DNA from: an uncultured Eubacterium sp.
GTDB taxonomy: Bacteria > Bacillota > Clostridia > Lachnospirales > Lachnospiraceae
Length of the DNA stretch: 64,000 nt
Assembly (NCBI GenBank): GCA_910584065.1
Contig: CAJTZN010000001.1
Span: 62,001 to 126,000, forward strand
Direction of reading: 5' to 3'
Both the position numbers and the translations under genes were made by a program. This document shows, in pieces, positions 16,982 to 25,371 of this stretch (positions are counted from its first letter, which is position 1; each line of letters starts with the position of its first letter). Under the pieces are notes generated by a model. It made no database searches. It was not told the origin of the DNA and worked only from the letters and a program-made list of their open reading frames with translations.

Positions 16982-17800
16982 TTGGATTTAGCATCAATTA
17001 TAGGATTAGTGGGTTGTGCGGCGGCCGTTGTTTACGGTATCGTATCCGGAGATCAGGGCTTTGCGGCATTGAATAACTTCTGGGACTTTTCATCGTTCCT
17101 GATCACGATCTTGGGGTCGATCTTTTGTATGCTGACGATGGCGGACAGCATACCAGGACTGATCGCTTCCCTGAAATCGATCGGGCTCATCATGAAGACG
17201 CCGGAGAGTAACGAAGGGGAAGTCATACATACGATCATCGATCTGGCGAACGTCGCGAGAAAAGAGGGACTCCTGCAGTTGGAGGAGGCGGCATCGGACA
17301 TAGATGATGAATTTTTGAAAAAGGGCATCATGCTCATCGTAGACGGAACGGATCAGGAACTCGTTACGAGCATACTGGAGACCGACCTGAGTTGTGTGGA
17401 GCGAAGGCATAACAAGGTCATCAGTTTCTGGGACGGTCTGGCGGCGATGGGACCTGCCTGGGGAATGATCGGTACGCTGATCGGATTGATCAACATGCTC
17501 AAACTTTTGGACGATCCGAGTTCGATCGGACCGAACATGGCGGTGGCGTTGATCACCACATTGTACGGTTCCCTGCTGGCGAACTGGATCAGTATCCCGA
17601 TCGCTTCGAAGCTCCGCGCGATCAATGCGACGGAGATCATGACGAAAGAGGTCATCTGTGAGGGTATCCTCTCGATCCAGGCGGGAGAGAACCCGAGGGT
17701 GATCGAGGAGAAACTGAAATCATTCCTGGCACCGAAACTCCGCGACGAGGCACTGAACGGCGGCGACGGCGGCGGAGCCGATCAAGGTGGTGAGGGATAA
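16982..17800 (+). CDS. motA: Flagellar motor stator protein MotA
   Basis: MotA forms the proton (or sodium) channel with MotB. The 272-residue product has four membrane helices: residues 3-25, 35-55, and a pair near 150-205 that includes AAMGPAWGMIGTLIGLINML and VALITTLYGSLLANWI. The large cytoplasmic loop between helices 2 and 3 contacts FliG. The start is TTG 16982, seven bases after AAGGTGGTG. A Gly/Asp-rich tail ends the protein. Its stop overlaps the motB start by one base. Confidence 0.95.
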   Translation: MDLASIIGLVGCAAAVVYGIVSGDQGFAALNNFWDFSSFLITILGSIFCMLTMADSIPGLIASLKSIGLIMKTPESNEGEVIHTIIDLANVARKEGLLQLEEAASDIDDEFLKKGIMLIVDGTDQELVTSILETDLSCVERRHNKVISFWDGLAAMGPAWGMIGTLIGLINMLKLLDDPSSIGPNMAVALITTLYGSLLANWISIPIASKLRAINATEIMTKEVICEGILSIQAGENPRVIEEKLKSFLAPKLRDEALNGGDGGGADQGGEG

Positions 17801-18624
17801 TGGCGAGAAAGAAAAGAGAAGAACCAAAATCCATCGAGGGCGGATGGATCAATACGTTTGCCGACCTGATGAATTTGCTGCTCTGCTTTTTCGTTCTCCT
17901 GTTTTCCATGTCTACGGTGGATGCGGAGAAGTACGAACAGATCGTGGCCTCGTTTTCCGAGAAGATCAATATTTTTGACGGCGGCGGGGACGCGGTAGGC
18001 GAAGGCGCTTTTATATCCAGCGGTACGAGCCAGAAAGTTTCGATGGAGCAGTATTTCAATGAATTTGAAAACAGCGGCGAGAAGGATAATGTGGAGCAGG
18101 ATACCGCGGAGAAATCCGATAAGGACAAATTCGAAGAAGAAAAGCTGGCGCAGCTGAAGCAGAAGACGGAGACGTTGTACGACGAGGTGTCCGGCATGGC
18201 GTCGAACAAAAAGATCGAGGATATGATCAACGTCAACATGGATGAAAAATTTCAGTATGTCCAGATTTCCCTGAACGGAGCGATCCTTTTTGATTCCGGA
18301 TCGGACGAGATCAAACGCTCGGCGCTCGCTGTTCTCAGCAAAGTCGGCGACATATTGAAAATATATGATAAACACCAGATAAAGATTGAGGGCCATACGG
18401 ATAACGTTCCGATCTCCAGTGGAAAATTCGAGGACAATATGTGGCTTTCGACGGCGAGGGCGACGAGGGTCTGGCAGTATTTCGTGAAGGAAAAGAAACT
18501 GACGGAAAAGACGCTCGAAGCGGCTGGTAAAAGTGAATTCGATCCGGTGGCGGATAACAAAACGGAAGAAGGCCGTGCGAAAAACCGCCGCGTGGAAATA
18601 AAGATCTATACAGAGAATGACTAG
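17800..18624 (+). CDS. motB: Flagellar motor stator protein MotB
   Basis: MotB anchors the stator to peptidoglycan. The 274-residue protein has the plug/transmembrane segment GGWINTFADLMNLLLCFFVL, which keeps the ion-binding Asp (FAD), followed by the plug and linker and a C-terminal OmpA domain (IEGHTDNVPISSGKFEDNMW, LSTARATRVWQYFV, NRRVEIKIY). The linker (residues 85-125) is rich in Lys and Glu. It begins at ATG 17800, within the motA stop (TAATG). Confidence 0.95.
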   Translation: MARKKREEPKSIEGGWINTFADLMNLLLCFFVLLFSMSTVDAEKYEQIVASFSEKINIFDGGGDAVGEGAFISSGTSQKVSMEQYFNEFENSGEKDNVEQDTAEKSDKDKFEEEKLAQLKQKTETLYDEVSGMASNKKIEDMINVNMDEKFQYVQISLNGAILFDSGSDEIKRSALAVLSKVGDILKIYDKHQIKIEGHTDNVPISSGKFEDNMWLSTARATRVWQYFVKEKKLTEKTLEAAGKSEFDPVADNKTEEGRAKNRRVEIKIYTEND

Positions 18625-18633
18625 GAGGCTGTT

Positions 18634-19146
18634 ATGAAAAAGAATATACTAACGATTGTGATCATGGCATGTACGGTACTGAATCTGGTGCTGAATATAA
18701 TTATTGTTTTCTCTATTGTTCCGGCTTCAAATAAGACGAATAAACTCGTGGATAAAGTGGCGTCGGTGCTCGATCTGGAACTGGAGAAGGAGGAAGAGAA
18801 CAAATACGATGTGATCAATGGTCTGGAAGAGTACGAGATCAAGTTTGATAACAAGCAGACGATCAACTTGAAACAGGGAGACGATGGGCAGTCCCATTAT
18901 GTCATTCTGGAGGGCGTGTCGGTTTCCTTCGACAAGGAAGCAGATGATTACAGCGATATTTCGGGTTCGGTCAAAGAGAAAACTTCCGTGTATGTGGTTG
19001 ACTGCGTGAAAGAAGCGATTTCCGAGCAGACGATCCAGACGTTGAACGAAACCACGGTAAAAGAACTGGCCCTTGCGAAAATACAGGAACTCTATAATTC
19101 CAAATGTATCGTGCGCATTACACTGTTAGGGTATATGTTCCAATAA
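18634..19146 (+). CDS. fliL: Flagellar basal body-associated protein FliL
   Basis: A 170-residue protein with a short cytoplasmic N-terminus, one membrane helix (residues 4-29, ILTIVIMACTVLNLVLNIII), a charged linker and a C-terminal stomatin-like domain. FliL forms rings around stator units and supports torque. Primary identity is weak, as is common for FliL, but position after motB, topology and length all agree. AGGAGG overlaps the motB stop. Confidence 0.85.
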   Translation: MKKNILTIVIMACTVLNLVLNIIIVFSIVPASNKTNKLVDKVASVLDLELEKEEENKYDVINGLEEYEIKFDNKQTINLKQGDDGQSHYVILEGVSVSFDKEADDYSDISGSVKEKTSVYVVDCVKEAISEQTIQTLNETTVKELALAKIQELYNSKCIVRITLLGYMFQ

Positions 19147-19164
19147 TATTTTTTGAGAAAATAC

Positions 19165-19193
19165 TTTAACTTAGAATGAATTTATGATATAAT
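19165..19193 (+). promoter_or_regulatory. Predicted vegetative promoter upstream of fliM
   Basis: TTTAAC (19165-19170), a 17-bp spacer and TATAAT (19188-19193) lie in the 113-bp gap between fliL and fliM. The -10 box is perfect; the -35 has four of six consensus bases. Confidence 0.6.
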
Positions 19194-19259
19194 AAGAAAC
19201 GTGGTGTCATGTTACCAAAAGGACATCCCGTTATCATGTGATACAGTGAGGTGAAAAGA

Positions 19260-20237
19260 ATGGCGGATGTGTTGTCGCAGAGCGAAATTGATAGTTTGCT
19301 TTCCGCCCTGAACAATGGTGAGTTCGATCCAGCGATCACTGAAGAGGTGGAAGAAAAGCAGGTAAAAGATTACAATTTTGCCAGGCCATCCAAATTTTCT
19401 AAAGACCACTTGCGTACATTGGTATTTATATTTGAGCATTATGCCAGATTGTTATCGACCAGCCTTCCTGTGTATCTGAGAAAGAATGTACAGGTAGAAG
19501 TGATGCACGCAGAGGCGGCTACGTTTCAGGAGTTTTCAAATTCCCTGTCAAATCCCGTGCTGCTTGGAGTCGTGAATTTTGCCCCGTTAGAGGGAAACGT
19601 TATATTGGAAATGGCGAGCGGGCTCGGATATACGATCGTGGACAGGATGCTCGGAGGGAGCGGTGCACCACTGGAGAAAGCAAGGGAATTTACGGAAATT
19701 GAGTTGACGATTATCGAGGGGATCCTGAGTGTCTGTACGAACCTGCTCGTGGAACCGTGGGCGAACGTGCAGGAATTGGAGCCTACGTTGGAGCGGATTG
19801 AAACGAACTCGCAGTTTGCCCAGTTTGTTTCTCCGAATGAAATGACTTCGATCGTGACGATGAACATAAAGATCGGAGAAGTTGAGGGGTTGATGAACAT
19901 ATGTATTCCGTATACAGTCGTAGAACCGGTTATAGATAAGATCAATACGAAGTACTGGTATTCCACGGCGGATGTCAAGAGCAACGAGGCTTACCGCGAG
20001 TTGATCGAAGATACACTGAACCGGGCACAGATTCCTGTGAGGGCCGTGATGGGCCGAAGCGCGATCTCGGTCAATGATTTTATTCATTTACAGGTAGGGG
20101 ATATTATTAAAGTTGATACGAGATTGGAAGATGAATTGGATATTTTCGTCGGTAATCTTAAGAAATTTTCTGCATTGCCCGGAGCGTTTAATGACGCGTA
20201 TGCAGTTAAGATTAAATCAGTATACAGAGAGGAGTAA
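19260..20237 (+). CDS. fliM: Flagellar motor switch protein FliM
   Basis: FliM receives phosphorylated CheY and sets rotor direction. The 325-residue protein starts with the CheY-P-binding peptide LSQSEIDSLLSALNNGE, followed by the CheC-like middle domain (VLLGVVNFAPLEGNVILEM, GGSG) and the SpoA C-domain (VRAVMGRSAISVNDFIHLQV). ATG 19260 follows GTGAGGTGAAA; an upstream GTG in frame at 19251 lies inside that site. Confidence 0.96.
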   Translation: MADVLSQSEIDSLLSALNNGEFDPAITEEVEEKQVKDYNFARPSKFSKDHLRTLVFIFEHYARLLSTSLPVYLRKNVQVEVMHAEAATFQEFSNSLSNPVLLGVVNFAPLEGNVILEMASGLGYTIVDRMLGGSGAPLEKAREFTEIELTIIEGILSVCTNLLVEPWANVQELEPTLERIETNSQFAQFVSPNEMTSIVTMNIKIGEVEGLMNICIPYTVVEPVIDKINTKYWYSTADVKSNEAYRELIEDTLNRAQIPVRAVMGRSAISVNDFIHLQVGDIIKVDTRLEDELDIFVGNLKKFSALPGAFNDAYAVKIKSVYREE

Positions 20238-20243
20238 AATGGC

Positions 20244-21461
20244 ATGGATGGAATGTTATCGCAAGAAGAGATTAATGCTTTGCTCGGTGGTGCGGATTCC
20301 GAACCAGATGCAGATGCTGCAGCAGGTGCCGATGTATCTACTGCTTCAGCCGGCTCCGAGGCTGGCGCTGAAGAACATTTGACTTCAGAAGAGGGCGATG
20401 CGTTAGGTGAAATTGCGAATATCAGCATGGGTACAGCAGCTACGACATTATCTGTGTTGCTGAACAACCGGGTTGAAATAACGACTCCGGCACTTTCTTA
20501 TGTAACCGTTGATGATTTGAAGGAACGGAATCAGGCGCCTTGTGTGTTTGTCTACATAGCTTACCGGACGGGGCTGGAAGGCCGAAATGTTTTGGTTTTG
20601 AAAGAACGCGATGTAAAGATCATCACCGATCTGATGATGGGCGGTGACGGGACAAACACTGATGTGGAATTGTCGGATCTTCACCTAAGCGCGATCAGTG
20701 AGGCGATGAACCAGATGATGGGGTCGTCGGCCACCTCGATGTCAACGATGATAAATGAAATGGTGGATATCAGTCCGCCGACGTCGATTCGCGTAGATTT
20801 TGACGATGACGCGGGACTTCAGGATGTTTTGGCGGATATGATGGGAAATGTATACGCTCAGGTGTCGTTTAAGATGGTGGTCGGGGATCTGATCGACAGT
20901 GAGATCATACAGTTATATCCGATTCCATTTGCGCGTATGGTATACGAGAGATTTAAAGATACGATGCAGGGTAGCGATCCGGAACCGGCTTCACAGCCGG
21001 CGCCAGCGCCGCAGCCGACATCAGCGCCGCAGCCGGCTCCGCAGCCAATGCCGCAACAGATGGCCGCGCCACAGCAGCAGGCAGCCGCGATGCCACAGCA
21101 GCCGATGATGGGCGTGCAGCAGCCGATGGGAGGTATGCCGATGTACGCGATGCCTCCGGATCTGAGTATTCAGCCTGCGCAATTCCAAAGTTTTATGCCA
21201 ATGCAGAATTTAGACGGCATCGCTCCAGAAAATATTGATCTTATTATGGATGTGCCGCTGGAGGTTACAGTCGAACTCGGAAGAACCAGTAAATCAATAA
21301 AAGAGATATTGGATTTTTCGCCGGGAACGATCATAGAACTTGATAAACTTGCCGGAGAACCCATTGACGTATTAGTGAATGGCAAATTTGTAGCTAAAGG
21401 TGAAGTTGTCGTGATCGAAGAGAACTTCGGTATTCGCGTAACTGAAATTATTAAAGATTAA
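20244..21461 (+). CDS. fliY: Flagellar motor switch phosphatase FliY (FliN-type)
   Basis: The 405-residue protein is the Gram-positive FliY form. It starts with a CheY-P-binding peptide (MLSQEEINALLGG), then a CheC-like domain that keeps both phosphatase motifs (GEIANISMG and SEAMNQMMG, each with E-x-x-N), a Pro/Gln/Ala/Met-rich linker (about residues 245-310), and a FliN/SpoA domain at the end (VPLEVTVELGRTSKSIKEIL). It should dephosphorylate CheY at the switch, which may explain why no cheC follows cheW. GAGAGGAG lies nine bases before ATG 20244. Confidence 0.93.
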   Translation: MDGMLSQEEINALLGGADSEPDADAAAGADVSTASAGSEAGAEEHLTSEEGDALGEIANISMGTAATTLSVLLNNRVEITTPALSYVTVDDLKERNQAPCVFVYIAYRTGLEGRNVLVLKERDVKIITDLMMGGDGTNTDVELSDLHLSAISEAMNQMMGSSATSMSTMINEMVDISPPTSIRVDFDDDAGLQDVLADMMGNVYAQVSFKMVVGDLIDSEIIQLYPIPFARMVYERFKDTMQGSDPEPASQPAPAPQPTSAPQPAPQPMPQQMAAPQQQAAAMPQQPMMGVQQPMGGMPMYAMPPDLSIQPAQFQSFMPMQNLDGIAPENIDLIMDVPLEVTVELGRTSKSIKEILDFSPGTIIELDKLAGEPIDVLVNGKFVAKGEVVVIEENFGIRVTEIIKD

Positions 21462-21479
21462 TCACGGAGGAGAATAACA

Positions 21480-21842
21480 ATGGCAAAAAGTGTTTTAATA
21501 TGTGATGATGCAGCATTTATGAGAGTCATGATTAAAGACATTTTAACAAAGAACGGCTATGATGTGGCCGGGGAAGCGGAGAACGGTTTGGTTGCAGTTG
21601 AGAAATACAACGAAACGAAACCGGATTTAGTCATGATGGATATTACGATGCCGGAGATGGATGGTATCCAGGCTTTGAAGAAGATCAAAGAGTCAGATGC
21701 AGGCGCAAATATCATTATGTGTTCTGCGATGGGCCAGCAGGCTATGGTTATCGAATCCATTCAGTCGGGCGCGAAAGACTTTATTGTTAAGCCGTTCCAG
21801 GCGGACCGTGTATTAGAAGCGGTGAAGAAAGCAATTGGCTAA
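21480..21842 (+). CDS. cheY: Chemotaxis response regulator CheY
   Basis: A single-domain receiver of 120 residues. The acidic pair D9/D10, the phosphoacceptor D54 (in LVMMDITMPEMDG), the switch Ser (CSAMG) and the KPF lysine are all present. Phosphorylated by CheA, it binds FliM and FliY and changes flagellar rotation. Location inside the flagellar genes between fliY and fliO is as in Bacillus and Clostridia. CGGAGGAG precedes ATG 21480. Confidence 0.96.
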   Translation: MAKSVLICDDAAFMRVMIKDILTKNGYDVAGEAENGLVAVEKYNETKPDLVMMDITMPEMDGIQALKKIKESDAGANIIMCSAMGQQAMVIESIQSGAKDFIVKPFQADRVLEAVKKAIG

Positions 21843-21843
21843 T

Positions 21844-22200
21844 ATGGGAAATAATATACTGCAGCTTCTCGGCATGGTAGTTGTTTTCATACTCGTGCTG
21901 GCTGCGACGTATTATGCGACAAAGTGGATTGCCAGGTCAGGTGCGATCCAGTCCTCTTCCAGTAATATCAAAGTGATTGAGACGTTTAAGATCGCACCGA
22001 ATAAGTATATCCAGATCATCCAGCTGGGTGATCGGTATTATTCCATCGGCGTGACGAAGGAAAATATTACGTTTCTTACCGCGCTGGAGGAAGAACAGCT
22101 GGATCTGCAGAAGCCGGGTGCGGCGGTGCCGGACGTTTCGTTCAGGGAAGTGATGGGCAAAGTGGTATCCCGGGTGAAAAAGAAGGAAGACAAAAAGTGA
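21844..22200 (+). CDS. fliO: Flagellar biosynthetic protein FliO/FliZ
   Basis: A small membrane protein of about 118 residues with one N-terminal helix (residues 5-24, LQLLGMVVVFILVLAATYY) and a cytoplasmic domain of FliO type (VIETFKIAPNKYIQIIQLGDRYYSIGV is split here as VIETFKIAPNKYIQ and LGDRYYSIGVT). FliO helps FliP form the export gate. The start is uncertain: ATG 21844, two bases after the cheY stop, or TTG 21835 within cheY; I prefer ATG. Confidence 0.88.
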   Translation: MGNNILQLLGMVVVFILVLAATYYATKWIARSGAIQSSSSNIKVIETFKIAPNKYIQIIQLGDRYYSIGVTKENITFLTALEEEQLDLQKPGAAVPDVSFREVMGKVVSRVKKKEDKK

Positions 22201-22215
22201 GAAAAGGTTGGTATT

Positions 22216-23067
22216 ATGAGAACACATAAGAGATGGTTTTCAATTGTATGCAAAGGAGTGTCTCTATTTACAGTACTATGCATATTGACCTTTTTTTGTG
22301 GTGCAATTACACAGGCGGCACCGGTTCGGTCTGATTCGAGTGTAGATGAGATCGGGGGCAGTTCGACTGGCGGTGTCAGCGATCCGTCGGATCCTGACAA
22401 ATTTGAATTTAATATTTCCTCAAATGCAGGAAGCACCAGTTTGTCGGCAAGCTTACAGATGCTTCTTGTTTTGACGGTTTTATCGCTGGCACCTTCGATC
22501 GTCATTATGATGACTTCGTTTACGCGGATTATCGTGGTGCTGCATTTTGTGCGCTCCGCGCTCGGGGCGCAGACAACGCCGCCCAACCAGGTGTTGACCG
22601 GGCTCGCGTTGTTTTTGACGCTGTTTATCATGTCGCCTGTCATCGCGGATATCAACACCAATTGCGTGCAGCCGTTCGAACAGGGACAGTTAACGCAGGA
22701 AGAGGCGCTGAACGCCGGTTTGAAACCAATCCGGGATTTTATGTTTGACCAGACGAACCGCTCGGATCTCAAGCTTTTTCTGGAAATTGAGGGAAAGGAC
22801 CGGCAGATCGACTCGGAGGGAGACATCCCGACCGTCGTTCTGCTTCCGGCCTTTATGATCAGTGAGCTCAGGCAGGCGTTTATCATGGGATTTTTGATCT
22901 ATCTGCCGTTTATCGTGATCGATATGGTCGTGGCATCCACCCTCATGTCGATGGGTATGATGATGCTGCCGCCGACGACGATCTCCATGCCGTTTAAGAT
23001 CCTGCTGTTTGTGCTGGCGGACGGCTGGGACCTCGTGATCGGGCAGGTCGTGAGGACTTTTTATTAG
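22216..23067 (+). CDS. fliP: Flagellar export gate protein FliP
   Basis: The 283-residue protein begins with a cleavable-looking signal peptide (residues 1-36, ending near ITQAAP), a low-complexity Ser/Asp stretch, then the conserved FliP core: LLVLTVLSLAPSIVIMM, TSFTRIIVVLHFVRSALGAQ, PPNQVLTGLALFLTLFIM and the C-terminal MMMLPPTTISMPFKILLFVL. With FliQ and FliR it builds the export gate. The stop lies in an 18-bp tandem duplication. Confidence 0.95.
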   Translation: MRTHKRWFSIVCKGVSLFTVLCILTFFCGAITQAAPVRSDSSVDEIGGSSTGGVSDPSDPDKFEFNISSNAGSTSLSASLQMLLVLTVLSLAPSIVIMMTSFTRIIVVLHFVRSALGAQTTPPNQVLTGLALFLTLFIMSPVIADINTNCVQPFEQGQLTQEEALNAGLKPIRDFMFDQTNRSDLKLFLEIEGKDRQIDSEGDIPTVVLLPAFMISELRQAFIMGFLIYLPFIVIDMVVASTLMSMGMMMLPPTTISMPFKILLFVLADGWDLVIGQVVRTFY

Positions 23068-23092
23068 CTGAGGCCTTTTTATTAGCTGAGGC
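23057..23092 (+). repeat. 18-bp perfect tandem duplication over the fliP stop
   Basis: CTTTTTATTAGCTGAGGC occurs at 23057-23074 and again, without a mismatch, at 23075-23092. The first copy holds the fliP codons FY-stop; the second places another TAT-TAG in the same frame 18 bp later. A fragment (CTTAT) follows. Confidence 0.9.
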
Positions 23093-23126
23093 CTTATCAG
23101 CATAGAAGGGGAAGGAGGCGGATCCT

Positions 23127-23396
23127 ATGACAGAAACAGATGTGGCGGAGATTTCGTCGAGAATGGTGTGGGTGATCATCAAATGTTCCGCGCCATTGCT
23201 GCTTGTCTCCCTGATCGTAGGTCTGGTCATCAGTATTTTTCAGACTGTCACGTCCATTCAGGAACAGACGCTTACGTTTGTGCCGAAACTGCTGGCTATT
23301 TTTATCGTGCTTATGCTGTCGGGCAGCTGGATCATGAGTAACTGCGTGGAATTTTTGCAGCTGCTCTGCGAGAGTTTTTCCGTATTGGTCAAATGA
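23127..23396 (+). CDS. fliQ: Flagellar export gate protein FliQ
   Basis: An 89-residue protein with two membrane helices. The family pattern is clear: APLLLVSLIVGLVISIFQTV, then TSIQEQTLTFVPKLLAIFIV, and a second helix with LMLSGSWIM. It joins FliP and FliR in the export gate. The ribosome binding site GGAAGGAGG stands before ATG 23127. Confidence 0.95.
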   Translation: MTETDVAEISSRMVWVIIKCSAPLLLVSLIVGLVISIFQTVTSIQEQTLTFVPKLLAIFIVLMLSGSWIMSNCVEFLQLLCESFSVLVK

Positions 23397-23423
23397 GAGA
23401 ACTCACAGTAAGGAGGAATCCGT

Positions 23424-24194
23424 ATGAATTTTACAGTGGAAGATCTTGAGTTTTATCTTCTCGTTCTCGTTCGTATTTCCTCTTTTGTAGTGGCAGCTCC
23501 GTTTTTTAACTACCAGACGATCCCGGCAAAGTGGAAAGCCGTTGTCAGTATGGTGCTGGCGATCATTGCGATCCAGGCGATCCCGGCTGTGGAGGTAGAG
23601 TACACGGGGATCATCGGTTTTTCCGGACTTTTACTGAAAGAATGTGCCGTCGGGCTCATCCTCGGTTTTATGTGCAATATCTGCATGTACATTGTTTCGT
23701 TTGCCGGACAGCTGATCGATATGGAAATGGGCTTTTCGATGGCGAGCATGTTTGATCCGATCACGAACATACAGGTCACGGTGACAGGAAATATGTATAC
23801 GTACCTCGTGATGCTCATTCTCATCGTGTCAAATATGCATCATTATATCATCCGGGCGATCCTCGACACATTCCGGTATTTTAATGTCGGACAGGCCGTG
23901 TTTAGCGGGGATGTGACGAATATGGCGATTGAATTCATGGCGAATTACTTTATGATCGGATTTCGTATTGTGCTGCCGATCTTCGCCTGTATGCTTGTCA
24001 TAAATGTCGTTCTCGGCGTTTTGTCGCGGGCGGCGCCGCAGATGAACATGTTTGTTGTCGGTATGCAGGTAAAAGTTCTCGTCGGCATTTTGCTTTTGAT
24101 CATTCTCGTTCCGACGATACCTGTGATTGCCGATTTTGTTTTTGGGAAAATGAAAGAGGTCGTATTGGACGTTTACCAGTCGTTTACGCCTTAG
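23424..24194 (+). CDS. fliR: Flagellar export gate protein FliR
   Basis: A 256-residue membrane protein with about six helices. Family motifs include LVLVRISSFVVAAPFF, a helix with GLILGFMCNICMYIVSFAGQ, the stretch IDMEMGFSMASMFDP and the C-terminal RAAPQMNMFVVGMQVKVLVG. It caps the FliP/FliQ gate. AAGGAGGAA precedes ATG 23424. Confidence 0.95.
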   Translation: MNFTVEDLEFYLLVLVRISSFVVAAPFFNYQTIPAKWKAVVSMVLAIIAIQAIPAVEVEYTGIIGFSGLLLKECAVGLILGFMCNICMYIVSFAGQLIDMEMGFSMASMFDPITNIQVTVTGNMYTYLVMLILIVSNMHHYIIRAILDTFRYFNVGQAVFSGDVTNMAIEFMANYFMIGFRIVLPIFACMLVINVVLGVLSRAAPQMNMFVVGMQVKVLVGILLLIILVPTIPVIADFVFGKMKEVVLDVYQSFTP

Positions 24195-24210
24195 CGGAGG
24201 GGATTTGTAA

Positions 24211-25308
24211 ATGATACCGTACAATCTTCAGTTTTTTGCCAAAGATGGCGAGAGCGGGGAGAAGACAGAAGACGCCACACCGAAAAAACTGGATGATGCC
24301 AGAAAAGAAGGACAGGTGGCGAAGAGCCAGGATGTCGGCGTGGCCGTGCTGTTGCTTTTGATGTTCGCGTGCCTCAAAATTTTCGGCGGATTTATCAGCG
24401 GCCGCATGCATGGCACATTCCGCATGTATTTCGGGAATCTGAGTGAGTTTGCCGGTGATTTTACGATGGGGCGTTCGATGCAGGCGCTCGCGCTGGCCGG
24501 CCGGGAAATCCTTCTGACGGCGGGGCCGATTCTGGCGCTGACGCTGATCGCGGCCTTTGTCGTGAATGTGGTGCAGGTCAAGTGGAAACCGACGTTGAAA
24601 CCGCTGAAACCCAAAATGTCGAAGATAAATCCTATCTCTGGTTTTAAGAAGATGTTTTCCAAAGATAAGTTGTTTGATCTTTTTAAATCCGTAGCAAAGC
24701 TCGGCGTCCTGTTTTATGTCGTGTATTCTTCCCTCAAAGACGAGTGGGGGCTCGTTGCGAATATTTACCAGCTCGATCTGTGGGCGGCGGTACTGCTCAT
24801 CGTGAATACCGTCATCGGCGTGGGGTTTAAGATCAGTATTGTCTTTATGATACTGGCTGCTGTCGATTTTTATTACCAGAAAAGAAAATTTAAAAATGAC
24901 ATGAAGATGACGAAGCAGGAAGTGAAGGACGAGTATAAGAACACAGAGGGAAATCCGCAGATCAAAGGAAGGATCCGCAGCAAGATGCAGGAGGCGTCTC
25001 GCAGGCGTATGATGCAGAGCGTCCCGGAGGCGGATGTCGTCATCACCAACCCGACCCATCTGGCGATCGCGGTAAAATATGACAAATCGCTGGGGGAAGC
25101 ACCGGTCGTGCTGGCGAAGGGAGCCGACTATCTGGCGGAAAAGATTAAAAACACCGCGCGGCAAAACCGTGTGGAAATCGTGGAAAATAAGCCGCTCGCG
25201 CGTATGTTGTATTACAATGTGGAGATCGGGAACCAGATCCCGCCGGAATTATATCAGATGGTGGCGGAGGTGCTCGCTTATGTTTATAGTATACAGGGAA
25301 AAATTTAA
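24211..25308 (+). CDS. flhB: Flagellar export switch protein FlhB
   Basis: The 365-residue protein switches export from rod/hook to filament substrates. Four membrane helices precede a cytoplasmic domain with the autocleavage motif N280-P281-T282-H283 (ITNPTHLAIAVKY). The N-terminus (TEDATPKKLDDARKEGQVAK) is typical, as are KMSKINPISGFKKMFS and the segment after cleavage with LARMLYYNVEIG. GGAGGGG precedes ATG 24211. Confidence 0.96.
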   Translation: MIPYNLQFFAKDGESGEKTEDATPKKLDDARKEGQVAKSQDVGVAVLLLLMFACLKIFGGFISGRMHGTFRMYFGNLSEFAGDFTMGRSMQALALAGREILLTAGPILALTLIAAFVVNVVQVKWKPTLKPLKPKMSKINPISGFKKMFSKDKLFDLFKSVAKLGVLFYVVYSSLKDEWGLVANIYQLDLWAAVLLIVNTVIGVGFKISIVFMILAAVDFYYQKRKFKNDMKMTKQEVKDEYKNTEGNPQIKGRIRSKMQEASRRRMMQSVPEADVVITNPTHLAIAVKYDKSLGEAPVVLAKGADYLAEKIKNTARQNRVEIVENKPLARMLYYNVEIGNQIPPELYQMVAEVLAYVYSIQGKI

Positions 25309-25310
25309 GA

Positions 25311-25339
25311 TTGTGAAATTTCGAAAAAAAGATTATAAT
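25311..25339 (+). promoter_or_regulatory. Predicted vegetative promoter upstream of flhA
   Basis: TTGTGA (25311-25316), a 17-bp A-rich spacer and TATAAT (25334-25339) sit in the 63-bp gap between flhB and flhA, 32 bp before the flhA start. The fit to the sigma-A consensus is good. Confidence 0.6.
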
Positions 25340-25371
25340 AGAAAGAAGAAAGACTTGGAGGTGGAACGGAC

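Noticed and set aside
24184..25164. Minus-strand ORF of 326 codons opposite flhB
   Set aside because: Antisense to an intact flhB with all family motifs; His/Arg-rich composition is typical of shadow frames.
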